Of a stretch of DNA of 64,000 nucleotides, positions 23,777 through 34,870 are shown piece after piece. Positions within the stretch are counted from its first letter, which is position 1. Every line of letters begins with the position of its first letter. The notes below the pieces were generated by a model, which had not been told where the DNA came from, made no database searches, and saw only the letters and a list, made by a program, of their open reading frames with translations. The position numbers were made by a program, and so were the translations under genes. The stretch comes from Datura wrightii (lineage: Eukaryota; Streptophyta; Magnoliopsida; Solanales; Solanaceae). The DNA is taken from contig JASDFA010000008.1 of NCBI GenBank assembly GCA_035772735.1, positions 3,826,501 through 3,890,500 of the forward strand. Direction: 5' to 3'.

Positions 23777-26356
23777 TGTCACACCCCGCCTTGGGGGGTA
23801 TGACCGGCACCTGGTGCCCTACTAGGACCTGAACTACTGGACTATTAAGCCTGGGCACATCTGGTGCCTGGCTGGCTCTAACTCACATTTCTGGAAACAA
23901 AGGGCTATATAACGGCTGTAAACACAGCCCCCGGCCCACTGGCCTATATCCTCCTATACCTGTACTAACAGCTGACCAGAAACATGTCAATATAGGGAAA
24001 CCTATGCGGGCTGACAAGGCCACCATGCTGTCTAGTTATCTATAACTTAACCATGAAGTACTGATTAGCTATGTGACCGGCAAGGTCACCACTACTGTCG
24101 AACTATGGCCCCACACGGCCAACATGAAAGAAACAGAAGTACTAACAACTAAACAACTGCACGGCCTCACACGACCGGCTCATCTGACCACAGGGAAATA
24201 TATACAGACTACAAGCCTCTAGGAATAATAGTAGAAATGATCTAGACAGGGCCCCGACCTACCCGTACTATACAACAAAATAAAATGAAATACACCTCTG
24301 GAATTCAGTCTCCAGATGACAGGAGCTGAATACTCGATCGCTGAAAGGAATCACGTGGTATCGCCTGCTCGTCTATGAGTACCTGCAGGCAAGTAATGCA
24401 GTGCCCCACCGGGCGTCAGTACCGTTGGTACTGAATATGTAAAGCAATAACTGAAAGAAATATCTGAAAACAACAATATAACTGATGAAACTGAAGTAGG
24501 GAGAATAGATTAACTGTCTGATAATGTAAGTCATACCTTCTCTCAATTATACTGGAAGGAGTAGGAGTCATACCTGGAGACGTATCGTTCTACGGCCGAT
24601 CTACTCGTATCTAACGTAACATGGCATAACACATCATAACATACATAGCACACACAAACCTTACCCGGCCCCCATAAGCTGGGAGGTACAACCAGCACAG
24701 AATCTATACCCCTACCTCGGTCATCCCATCTCCTATAAACCCTGGAAGCATCCTGTCGGTCCCCTGGGTATGCACTTGGGCTCGCTGAGCCCCTGACTAT
24801 AACTGCATCTGAGTCCGGAGGACTCCTGAATCAACACCCCGGGCGTATCCGCTCGACGGGGGTGTGTAAGGGCCGACCAAGGCACAATATGGGGAAAACT
24901 GGCATCCCATCTTCGTCCCCTGTGGGACGGCATGCCACTCCGTAGAGTGACGTATCCTCGTCCTCTGGCGGACGAGTCGATACAGCTATTAACCCTGGGC
25001 GGTCATGGGTGCTAGGTAATCCAACCCCAAACAATACAACAGTCTCACTAGTAATACTATCTGCATATACCACATACTGAAACTAATGATAATAAAGAGT
25101 TTATACATACTGCATGCTGAACTAGTGATAGTGATATGTACGTATTTAATACATGCTGAGACTGATAATAGTATATATATAAATATACTCTCCTGCCATA
25201 TTGTACTGAGTCTAATGCTGAACATGATATAGTATTTCTGCTGAAAACTATGTTGTATACTGAGTTTCTATAGTAATATGATTTACTATTCCTAACATGC
25301 TTTCCAACTTCATTTTAACTTATCATTCTATTTCTGAGATGTCTTACAGATACTACATTGCTTTACTGAGTTTCAACTGAATACGATAATATTCTAACAT
25401 TCTGTACTACATCACATACTGAGCATGTTGTGCAGTTTCTAACACTTGTATTAGGATCTATATCGTGCTAGCAAGTTTCCTGCTAAATACAACATGATGC
25501 TTCTAATATCGTACCAACATTCGTAATAAACATAACACATAAGTTCTGAACATTCTACTGGCCTTTAAATTATTGTACTGCCCCGAGATTACTAACTTGC
25601 CGAGGAAACTAGCTTTACATACCTTATTCTCGAACTATCTGGCTGTCGGACGAGGCTCGGCCAGTACTTCAACTATTTCCTCCCAACTGCATTCATAAAT
25701 ATGTCAATTAATACTAAATACAGCTTTATTGTAAAGAGCAATGTCACTTTCAATTTAGTTTATAGCCTAAACTTAGGCTTATCGAAAGACAGTCGAAAAC
25801 TCGCTATTTTTCAGCGGTCCAGAAGGGAGAAATATTCACTTCACAGCTAGGAACACATAGACACTAATTTAGAGCAATTCCACTTACCTTAGCTCGGTAG
25901 CTCGACGATTCGTTGGCCGTATTTCACGAAACTAAATTCGTAGGAATGCTCTCTGCTGCTAAATACCTCGGTATCTGAGGTTAATTTGAGTTTGGACAAC
26001 GTTTAGCAGCGTAATCGGATGAAAATTATATTATTTCTTCGATCCTTTTTTCCTTCTCTGCGTTTGCTCTCTGTTTCCTGAAGTTTATAAGTGTATAAAT
26101 GATTTAAAACCGAAGTGGGGCTTTATATACTTGGGCATGGACAAGGCCAATGTGTCACGGAGCCAACGCGGAGGCTCCACCTCCATGACACGTTGCCATC
26201 GCGGAGGGGCTCTGCCTTGGCTCCTTCCGCGATGGTTCGACAGGTTTCTCGTCCGATCTTTTCTCGGGCCTTTCCCTAGCACGTATGGCCTTCAAATATG
26301 CTTAACCATCGTGCGAATAGGTCATTTAGGTGCCGGGAATTCTACGGGGTATAACA
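23777..26356 (-). repeat. C 5' LTR, full length 2580 bp
   Basis: It is bounded by TGTCACACCCCG and GGGGTATAACA. The TATA-type TATATAAAG is at 26129-26121 (minus), preceded in element orientation by the GC-rich words at 26144-26250. Its first 1251 bp have no counterpart in the left LTR because of the deletion there. The frames inside it are not genes. Confidence 0.92.
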
Positions 26357-26419
26357 TCTTCTTAGTGTTGACAACTTGGTCTTAGCTTGTATTTTGCAGA
26401 TACTAATTTCTGTTGAACA
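26357..26419 (+). other. B1 leader remainder, right of C
   Basis: It continues the B leader (TTAGTGTTGACAACTTG...CTTGTATTTTGCAG), matching 47058-47119 of B2. The pyrimidine-rich stretch ending in TTTGCAG looks like a 3' splice site. Confidence 0.7.
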
Positions 26420-28797
26420 CTGGCAAGAGACAAGGAGCTGGTGGACTCATATTTAGAGCCGGAAAGACAATTTCATCATCAAAGGAGAGAAGCTCTAGAG
26501 AAAAAGCTGCAGTTGCTTAAATAAACAATCCTGGAGCAACAACAGAATCCACCAGTTGTAAGGGTAATGTTAGTGCCCGAGGACATGGCAGCTAGGCCGG
26601 TTCGCGAGGTGGCAATCCCACATGCTAATAATGTCACATCTAGCATCTGCAAACCTGAGCCAGGAGGGAGGTTTGAGCTTAAACAAAACATGGTGCAATT
26701 GTTGCACACCAGCGGGCAGTTCACAGGTCTCCCTCATGAGGATCCACAGCAACATCTTCAAAATTTTTTGGAGATAAGTGACACTTACATCCCCGCTGGA
26801 GTGTCATCAGATTATGTCAGGCTTACATTGTTCCCATTTTCACTGTTGGGAAAAGCCAAGAGGTGGTTGAAAGCTGAGCCACCTAATTCCATCACCACGT
26901 GGGATGATCTTGCAAGGAAATTCTTGATACGGTTTTTTCCATCCGGTAAAACAGCAAGACTTAGAAGTCAAATTCTAAGTTTTAAACAGAGAGAGGGAGA
27001 GAATCTGTATCAAGCCTGGGAGAGATTCAAATCTATGTTGCGGGATTGTCCTCATCATCACCAATCCAATGATGTGCTGGTGCATACTTTCATAGAGGGT
27101 TTGGAACCCCACACAAAAATCTTGCTAGACTCAGCAGCTCGGAGACAAGCATTGGAGAAACCTAATGAGGAGCTGTATACCTTGTTAAATCGTATTTCCC
27201 AGGGAAATCCGAAGTGGAATGCGGATTCATCAAGAGGAGGAACAAGGAAAGCAGCAGGAGTATTAGAAGTGGATGGTTTTATAGCTATTGCTGCACAGAT
27301 AGCTGCGTTACAGAATCAACTCAACACCCACTTCAGTAACATGAGCATGAACCAGTCTCAAGCCCTAGTGAATGTAGTGCAGCAGATTTGGTGTGAAGTA
27401 TGCAGGAGTAGTGAACACTGAGCTGAGTGTTGTGGATCAAATCCTGATTCGGTGAACTTTGTGGGGAATGTACAGAGAAACAACCACCTATTGTATGGCA
27501 ACAGCTACAATTCCAACTGGAGGAATCACCTAAATTTCTCTTGGGGTAGCAATAACCATCAAGGGCAAAGTTCGAGTCAGGAGGCGCAGAGAAATCAAGG
27601 AGGGCAGCAGAACTATCAGTCACAACACAGAAGCAACAATGCACCTCCTCCACCACCATCACCCAGCATTGAGGAGATGTTCAAGACAATGATAGCTAAC
27701 CAAGCTCAATTGCAGGCTGACTACGTGAAATTGGCAGCCGAGGTAAAGAACAATCAGTTAGCTACAAAGGCGCTGGAGTACCTGTTTGGGCAATTTTCTG
27801 GAGCCCAAAACACCAGGCCTAGAGGAGGACTTCCGATTGACACTGATCCCAACCCCAAGCAAGTGGATGCAGTGAGCACAAGGAGTGGTTTACAGCTTAA
27901 AGAGGTGGAACCAAAAAGACCACCTCAATAGTCGGGAGCAGCAGAAACTGAGAGGGAGCAAAGTGATGAGAGGGGGAAGAAAAAGGAGGCTGAACCAGAA
28001 ACACCACCACCCCCGTTCCCTCAATGATTAAAGAAACACAAGGAGGAGGCATGTTTCAAAAAGTTCATGGAGGTGCTTAAACAGGTACACATTAACTTAC
28101 CTCTTGTTGATGTTTTGCAGGGAGTGTTGAAGTACGCAAAGTATATTAAGGACATCGTGGCGAACAAAAGCAAGTTATCTGAGTACGCTACGGTGGCTCT
28201 TACAGAGGAGTGCACTTTCCGAATACTCAAGGACCCTGGGAGCTTTACAATACAAATTACAATTGGGCAGAGTATCCGAGCTCGCGGATTATGTGATTTG
28301 GGAGCTAGCATTAACTTGATGCCGACATCAGTATTCAAGAAGTTGGGGCTAGGGAGTCCTAGACCAACAACAGTGATATTGCAACTAGCGGATCGCTCCT
28401 TAGCCAGACCTGATGGCATTGTGGAGGACGTGCTGGTGCAAGTGGGCTCCCTTATCTTCCCAGTAGATTTCGTCGTGCTGGATTTTGAGCCAGACGCGGA
28501 AGTCCCATTTATTTTGGGACGTCCTTTCTTGGCTACTGGGAAGCACTTATTGATGTAGCTGTAGGGCAACTAACCATGCGAGCACACGACAAGGTGGAGG
28601 TGTTTGATGTATACAAGGCCACCAAGCTCTCGGTTGTGTATGAGGAACTCTCGGTGATCAATGTGATTAATCGAGCTGATGTTGTCCAGAGAGTTGAGTC
28701 AGGGGAGTTATTGGGGAAACCACCGGAGCGATGTAAGCATTACTGGGGTGAGGACGGTAGTCGAGAGAAAACGTCTGTCACCTTAGAGGATGATTGA
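26420..28797 (+). pseudogene. B1 gag-protease with a short pol C-terminal tail
   Basis: Gag packages element RNA and the protease cleaves the polyprotein. The frame starts at a CTG (26420) rather than ATG. It contains a capsid region (YVRLTLFPFSLLGKAKRWL, FLIRFFPSGKTARLRSQIL, ERFKSMLRDCPHHHQSN), a CCHC knuckle CEVCRSSEH with TGA at 27419 just before the last Cys, and a Gln/Asn-rich linker. The aspartic protease follows with active site CDLGASINLMP (about 28290-28322) and the flap-side motif FILGRPFL. Stops are at 26518, 27419, 27929 and 28025. A one-base deletion near 28545 shifts the frame. The last 20 or so codons (KHYWGEDGSREKTSVTL) resemble the integrase C-terminal end of A1 rather than protease. 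Confidence 0.88.
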
Positions 28798-28836
28798 GCT
28801 TAATGACGTCGTGTCGCGATGGTAAACCAGGCGTTG

Positions 28837-28854
28837 CACGGGAGGCAACCCGTG
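28837..28854 (+). other. B1 post-stop hairpin motif
   Basis: CACGGGAGGCAACCCGTG: a perfect 6 bp stem CACGGG/CCCGTG with loop AGGCAA, starting 39 nt after the stop codon. It is preceded by GTAAACCAGGCGTTG, similar to the same position in A1 (TTAAATTAGGCGTTG). Confidence 0.85.
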
Positions 28855-29065
28855 AAAATTTTTATACTATTTTAATAGATTTCGTAGAAAAAAGAAAAGA
28901 AAAAAAATGAGAAAATAAAAAAAAATTGTATTTTATGTGAAACCTATAAATTCTAACCAATTTCTTGTTGTGAGATGAATTTTAGGTTGAACGGAGGATA
29001 AATGTGCTAAGGATCGCAAAGGAAAAATCGAGGTTAGAAAAATCATAAAAAGTGGCAAAACAGTG

Positions 29066-29235
29066 AGCCCACGCGATGGCTCCGTGTCACGGAGGAGGGC
29101 CTCCGCGTTACCCTCCGTGGCACGTTGAAGGTAATTCTGGAATTTTTACAAATTTTAGAACACCTGCGCGATGGCTCCGTGTCACGAAGGGCATGCTCCG
29201 CGTTACCCTCCGTGACACGTTGAAGTGTATTTCGC
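29066..29235 (+). promoter_or_regulatory. Internal GC-rich word cluster upstream of ORF2 (B1)
   Basis: It contains the perfect palindrome CTCCGTGTCACGGAG (29080-29094), ACCCTCCGTGGCACGTTG, CGCGATGGCTCCGTGTCACG and CCCTCCGTGACACGTTG. These are the same words as in the B LTR promoter and the C LTR promoter. No clear TATA box follows. A pyrimidine-rich leader-like stretch with a GCGACAAACAACCC segment comes after it (29278-29360). Confidence 0.55.
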
Positions 29236-29420
29236 GACGGGTCACACCAGGTCGCCGGGTGACCCGCGCGAAAAACCTTCTTTTTAACCCCGTTTTTTCC
29301 TCATTTTTCCCATTTTTTCACTCCCCTCCGCGACAAACAACCCAAAACCCCCCTTCCCCAACGTGACACGGACTAGGAGCTCAATTTTATCAACTTTTCT
29401 TCGATATCATCGAATTTAAG

Positions 29421-30092
29421 GTATGTTTGTTAACTTCATCTCATTTCTTACCTTATTTTTATGATTTTTAGCATAGGAAGTGAGGAAAACTTGCCCTAAG
29501 TGTAAATTGAGCATGAATTCATGTAAATTATTGTTGATTGATGTTCATAGTATCGATATAATGGTATGAACTCGATAAATACATGTTTGATTGAAATTCT
29601 CGCGAAATAGTAGCTAGGGTTAGAATTCAAATATGAAGATGTTAAAATCGAGTTGAAATGTGAAATTCTTCTTGGTTTGTGCATGTTGGGTGAGGAACAT
29701 GAGGTTGTGCTTAACGTTAAGACGATTAAGGTGCGACGAATTGTCGGGTTAAAGAAATTTTTGAAATTGCATAGAAATTGGGGGAATTGTATCAGTTTTG
29801 TTGATAGAAATCCTTGCTAAGTGCTATGTGATGAAATGTGAACGATGGTAATGTTGTGGTTAGCTGTACGAAGTCTGAGTAGTACAAAAGAAATTTTACC
29901 GTCGAATTCTTTGAATGCACGAGGCATATTTGTTGTGTTTTGTTTTTTTTGTAAATTGGAAATAAGTATGATCTTGCCGTAATGCTGTAATTGTGGCTAA
30001 AGACTAAGTGTGGGGTGGCCTAGCTTAACCCAACCTTAGTCAAAGCATATTTTAATTTGAATAACATTGGGACTGTATGTTTGGTTTGACAG
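29421..30092 (+). other. Candidate leader intron before ORF2 (B1)
   Basis: The donor AAG|GTATGT at 29421 and the acceptor TTTGACAG at 30092 enclose an AT-rich, non-coding 672 bp stretch. The ORF2 ATG comes 5 nt after the acceptor. B2 has the same sites at 50199 and 50850. A purine-tract-like AAGTGTGGGGTGG lies inside at 30006-30018. The splicing itself is inferred. Confidence 0.45.
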
Positions 30093-30097
30093 GAACG

Positions 30098-31318
30098 ATG
30101 GCAAGCAGGGAAGAAAAAGGGAAGGGCGCATCAACATCAGGCGCCGGAAGGAAAAGAATTAGACTGGGAACAGCAGTCCCAGCAGCACCAGCGGTTCCAC
30201 GCGGCCAACGCCGACAATATGGAACTCGATGGGTGACAGAGGAGGGGAAGAAATGGTAAGCAAAGCATAAGGAAAGCAAATACTTCCCCGAAGAACACAT
30301 TGCTAGGGAACCGTTGGCACAGGAGTTCCCCAGGATTGTCCACAGGATTGAGGCAGTCGGGCTGAACTTCATCTTTGAAAAGCCCAAGGAGTGCAACCTG
30401 CACCTGATTTGGGAATTCTATGCCAACTGGAACCCGACACTCAGAAGTCACACCATAAAGATAAGGGGGCAGATAGTCACTTTTGAGCCCCATCACCTTA
30501 ATGCCATCTTGGGGACACGGGACACAGACGCCCATGTGCTTCGGCAGCTAAATATCACTCCACCATACGCAGACATCAAACGCACTTTGTGTGGAGCCCG
30601 GTCTACAGCACATTGGAGCAGGCATAAGGAGAGGGGCTACCATCAGACTTTGCCCTACTCACAGATGAACAGGGAAGCCAGGATATGGCTTAAGATTGTT
30701 TGTTCCTGCCTGATCCCAGGGGTGCATATGACAGATGTCAACCGGGATCGTGTGTGCTTGGTATACGCCCTGATGAAGGGGCTGGAGATCAACGTTGGGG
30801 CGGTGATTATCTCCGCCATAAAGAAAGCCCGTTTGCATCAAGGGCACAGGTACGGGTTTGGTGGCTTACTGACCACGTTCCTGAGGGGCCTGGATATTGA
30901 GGAGGAGGCCCTTGACTACATCCCGCAGATGGAGAGGCGGGCCTTAGATGTCACAAAAACTAAGGCACCCGACACCACTCACAGACCAGTTCTCACATCA
31001 GCCGAGCGACATGCTCGAGATGATCAGTACATGGCTCATATGTTCGGGATATAGATGCTCCAGCTGTGTATAGGTGGGAGGCCGGCAACAGAAGATGAGC
31101 TGTGGCAACTCGAGCTAGACTACCCTTTTGGCGAAAATGCCAGGGCTCTATGCCGAGTGGGGCCAGCTTTTATGGAGCCCACTGATGATGATGTCCCCAT
31201 AGATGAGGAGACACGTAGCGATGACTCCGATGTGGAGTCAGATGATGACGACTGGGGCGATACAGACATGGGAGACGAGGCAGCGGCACCTGACGAAGAA
31301 GTGGAATACTTTGATTGA
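30098..31318 (+). pseudogene. B1 ORF2: putative plant transposon protein (env-like position), two stops
   Basis: The ATG at 30098 opens MASREEKGKG. TAA at 30257 (after GKKW) and TAG at 31052 (after AHMFGI) split an otherwise continuous frame of about 406 codons. The protein has a basic N-terminus (GRKRIRLGTAVPAA), a central region with FYANWNPTLRSHTIKIRG and a conserved Trp/Cys-containing block (LCGARSTAHWSRHKERGY). A hydrophobic stretch (IWLKIVCSCLIPGVHM) follows, and the tail is strongly acidic (SDDSDVESDDDDWGD). This resembles the plant family called putative plant transposon protein (Pfam Transposase_32), by memory only. I see no signal peptide or certain membrane anchor, so I do not call it an envelope. 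Function is unknown. It lies where Athila elements carry their env-like gene. Confidence 0.75.
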
Positions 31319-33106
31319 TCAGGGAGTTTCACCACCTACTTTCGTACTATGCTGAATTTTGTGAACACTAGGGACAGTGTTTGATTTAAGTGTGGGGTGG
31401 GAGTAGTTAGGTGTTGGTTGCTGTTGTTATTAATGTATGTCTCTGTTCTGTTGTTGTGCCTGGATAAAATTGTGGCCCTATGATTTTTGTGTGTATGTCT
31501 GTATTGTAATTAAGGTGAAGCTGTTGTGTGCTGTTGAATGTTGTTAGCTGGTTTTGTAAATATCTTTGTTTTATCAAAATTATCGATATTTATAAAAAAA
31601 TTTGTGAAATTTTTATTTTTGGGTTTCTCAGCGTTTGTTTTCGGTTCTTTTACCGAGAATAGTCCCATTGAACCGAAGTCGTAATTAGTGACCGTTCCCT
31701 ATGATGGATGGATGATGACCGTCTTAAGGGAAATATAGTCGTTAGGAGTAGATTTCTTTTGTTCAGTTTTTTTCTTTTATTGACTTGCATCCCAAAACCT
31801 GTCGTTACTTTATGGTTGCGAAATTATGGTTGCGTGTTGTACATGATATTTGAAATGCAAAGGTGATTCGTATGAAAGCATGCAACTTTGTAAATATGTT
31901 GAGATACCTAGGCCATAGAGTTCGATTCGGTGTGATTGACGCTTAATGCTTGAATTCTTTTAATTAGCTGATTGAAGAGTCTGTGAATATGTCTTGAGTT
32001 GAGCATGTGAAATGAGTGTATGGTGAGGTTTCGTTTCTTCCATGCTATTGTGAAGTGTCTAGAACTTTCCTGGTGTGTGTACAAAACGAAATGAAGGATG
32101 TGTACTGTAGGAAAGGATGTAGGCATTTCTTTGCTTAAACCGAAAGTTTTTTTTTCATTATCGTACCTACCTTGAATGTACACCCTAGTTAGCCCATTGA
32201 GCCTTTAGCCTATTTCTTTCTTTTGTCCAAAAGGTGTAAACTGAGCTTAAGCCCTTCTTTTCATTATCCGTGAATTTGATCCAAAACTCTTAAGCGCTCA
32301 AGAAAAAAATAATAATAATGATTAAATAATTTTCCCACAGCGCCAGGGAGTGAGAATGTTGAAGAGAAAAGAAAAAGCAGAGTGATGAAAGGAAAGAAAA
32401 GGTTGAAGGTGCACTTGGTATAAATTAAATATAATGAAGATGTATAAATGATCTTTGTTATTTATCCAAGTGTGCTTAAAGATATGGGGTCGAAAATTAA
32501 GACAAACTTCAAGAATGTGACGATGAAGGAAGAATCAGTGTCCATAAGGTTGATGGGATGGATTGAAAAAGCGCTTAAGGAGGCTAGTTGTATTATTGGT
32601 TAGCCCAGTATTTGCTAGTTCTGAAGCTTACATTACAACCCGTTAAGTCCTACATTATCTTACATCATGTGTCCTTATATTAGTGGAGTAATACACTAAA
32701 GGCAAGCCTATGGTTCATGAAATAATGCATGTGAATTCTTTTGGGAGAGAGAGCGAAATCTTGTTTATATGCCCCTGCATGTAATGTTTTGAGTTCATGT
32801 AATTAAAAAGGGGAAAATTCTCTTGTGTGGTGAGGGCACATGCTCGATGAGAGATTAAAATTCGTGTCGGATATCTTGATCAGCTGATTTGCATGAGTTT
32901 GCCGATATCGAGAGTCGATTCTTGAGTCTAGGAGGTCTTAGTGTGTTGGAGGTCATTGTATTGATAAGACTATGCATGTTTTCTTGATGATTTGCTATAT
33001 TAAATAATCGGTATAACCGTAGCTTGAATTGTCGAGCCAAAGTAGCCGGGATGGGGTGTCAATTGCATGAGGTGTAAGATTATTGTTCGGGGATGAACAA
33101 GGATTT
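31319..33106 (+). other. B1 3' non-coding spacer
   Basis: No credible gene. It starts with a purine-tract-like AAGTGTGGGGTGG (31388-31400), then carries blocks shared with A and E: CTAGAACTTTCC (32059-32070), GCAAGCCTATGG (32702-32713) and AAGGAGGCTAGTTG (about 32577). B2 matches it closely throughout. Confidence 0.7.
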
Positions 33107-33120
33107 AAGTGTGGGGTAAG
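33107..33120 (+). other. B1 polypurine tract
   Basis: AAGTGTGGGGTAAG directly before the 3' LTR start TGATCTTG. The same sequence precedes the B2 3' LTR at 53861-53874. Confidence 0.85.
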
Positions 33121-34526
33121 TGATCTTGCGCAAATTTATATGCCTAAGTGATACTCAAATGTGTCATTTTGCCTTGTTTATCTATCGATGTTTATACATT
33201 ATCATGTGAATTGTAATAAAATGTGAATTTATACTAACCAACATGATTAGCGTGATTTTGCAGGAAAAATACAATTGTACTAAGATGCATGTTGGGAGAG
33301 ATCGGGATTGGACTCGAAAGCTAGCAAGGGAAAAAGCACAAGGAAGTCACGAATTAAAGGGGCTCCGCGATGGAGCCGTGTCACACTGCCATCGCGGATG
33401 CACTCTGCCTGGAAGGTGAAATTATGCCTAATTCCAGTGAAGGTGCGCGTTGGGGCCGTGGCACGTTGGCCTAGCCTTGCGTTGCACGTCGTGCCACGTT
33501 GGGCCTTAATACCTGGACGTCCGGATTCCAGTAAGGGTCCGCGTTGGTGGTGTGTCACGGAGGCATGGCTCCGCGATGCAATCCGTGACACGTTGCTTGT
33601 TATTCTGGGAAAAATTCCCACTAGTATAAATATAACACTTAGGTTCATTTTTAATAATTCTGACTTGGTGGAGCAAGAACGTGGGTTACAGGCAGTTGAG
33701 GGGACGAAAATCTCAGGGTTTTTCTCTATCTCCTTCTTCTTTATTTCAATTGCTTGTATGATTAACACTTATTTAACGATGTTTAATCCACAAATGAGTG
33801 GCTAAATCCCCTTCTTGCTGAGGTTAAGAACAATTGTATTGAAATGTGATTATTGATAAATTGGTTTTCATCTTTTCTTCCATGGTTGTTCTATTGATTC
33901 TTGTTCTTACTGTGTTAATGTGTGGCCAACATTAATGTACATCTAAAAAGTCCGGTTTCACTCGAGAGAGCAGGAAATTGGAAAGTTGTGAATTGATAGG
34001 ATATGATCTTTTCTTAGTTTGGGAAAATTGTGAATTGATTTATCTTCAGGATAGAAATATACCTGAAAGTCGTATTAGTCACTTAAGGAATCTGTTTTGT
34101 ATGGCTAGAACATGAATTTCGTTTTATCACAGAAATGTAGGTGGAAGGTTCATGATTCTTAAGTTGGGTTAAATACGAGAGTTTTAATCCATAGGCAATA
34201 ATTCTTGACTAGCAACCGGAGGAAAGATTAACCAAATTGTATGGATAATGTATTTCTCTACATGTTCATTTAACCTCAGCATGCTCATACTTATAGCTCA
34301 GAATCAAATTATATATTCGTTTTAGACTTAGTATAAAATTAGGAAACAAAATATCAACCTTTTCTTCACATTGTTGTCTGCAATATAGAGTTAAAGTTTA
34401 TTGACACTTGAGTAAATTGTTACTTTAGTCCAGTCTCTGTGGGATCGATACTTGGCTTACTTGAGCCACTTTACTACTTGTTCGACCACGTGCACTTGCG
34501 TGTAGTTATACCGAAATCACCGAACA
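33121..34526 (+). repeat. B1 3' LTR, complete (1406 bp)
   Basis: TGATCTTGCGC...ACCGAACA, followed by the duplication AATAC at 34527-34531. The GC-rich words are at 33357-33600, the palindrome GGGAAAAATTCCC at about 33608-33620 and TATAAATA at 33625-33632. A 165-codon frame across the GC words is an artefact of their composition. Confidence 0.92.
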
Positions 34527-34531
34527 AATAC

Positions 34532-34710
34532 TCTCACTTAATTCTTTCTTTAAACCCCCATTACGAAATATTTGTACTAAAAGCATAAATACTAGCATTA
34601 TTCTATATCCTAATCATATTCTCTGTGGGATAGACCCCAACCTAGTTGGGTACTTTATTGACAACGACTGCATCATACTTTTATAGGGGTGTGATTTGAG
34701 CGTTATAAAA
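34532..34710 (+). repeat. A1 5' LTR, second part
   Basis: Resumes after B1 and contains GGGATAGACCCCAACCTAG, the U5 wording seen in A2 (about 2005, reverse strand) and A3 (about 63850). The end reads GAGCGTTATAA, where other copies end in TATCA, so the last dinucleotide has drifted. Confidence 0.82.
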
Positions 34711-34714
34711 AATG

Positions 34715-34732
34715 GTGCCATTGCCAGGGAAT
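34715..34732 (+). other. A1 primer-binding site (tRNA-Asp type, diverged)
   Basis: TGGTGCCATTGCCAGGGA, 4 nt after the LTR. It differs from the B2 site TGGCGCCGTTGCCGGGGA by three transitions. Confidence 0.85.
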
Positions 34733-34870
34733 ACTGCTTACGATTAGACTAATTGCTTGTGTTTAACTTTTAGTCTTTATTTCCTCATTTACATTTTTCT
34801 TTCTTTTGTTTTGATCTATTTAGGCTACAGTAGGGATACCATAACTTAAGAGCAGCCTCCATTTTCAAAC

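Larger units (their letters stand above)
17191..26356 (-). mobile_element. C: Tekay/Del-type chromovirus, degraded
   Basis: This is a minus-strand Ty3/gypsy element with, from right to left, a 2.58 kb 5' LTR, initiator-Met primer site, gag, protease, RT, RNase H, integrase with chromodomain-like end, purine tract and a 3' LTR cut to 1.33 kb. It sits in the B1 leader. The left LTR begins at the position equivalent to 25028, so about 1.25 kb of it was lost together with the neighbouring B1 sequence. Target duplication therefore cannot be checked. Confidence 0.93.
15952..34526 (+). mobile_element. B1: pol-less Athila-type element with gag-protease and ORF2, interrupted by C
   Basis: The order is: 5' LTR (truncated, 15952-17190), chromovirus C, leader, gag-protease (26420-28797), hairpin, GC-rich cluster, candidate intron, ORF2 (30098-31318), spacer, purine tract and 3' LTR (33121-34526). 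It is flanked by a perfect AATAC duplication (15947-15951, 34527-34531). No reverse transcriptase, RNase H or integrase motif lies between protease and the hairpin. B2 has the same plan, so this is a replicating structure rather than a one-off deletion. Confidence 0.9.

Noticed and set aside
30098..31318. Calling ORF2 a retroviral envelope
   Set aside because: Position fits, but there is no signal peptide, no clear transmembrane anchor and no cleavage site; the acidic C-terminus is unlike an envelope.
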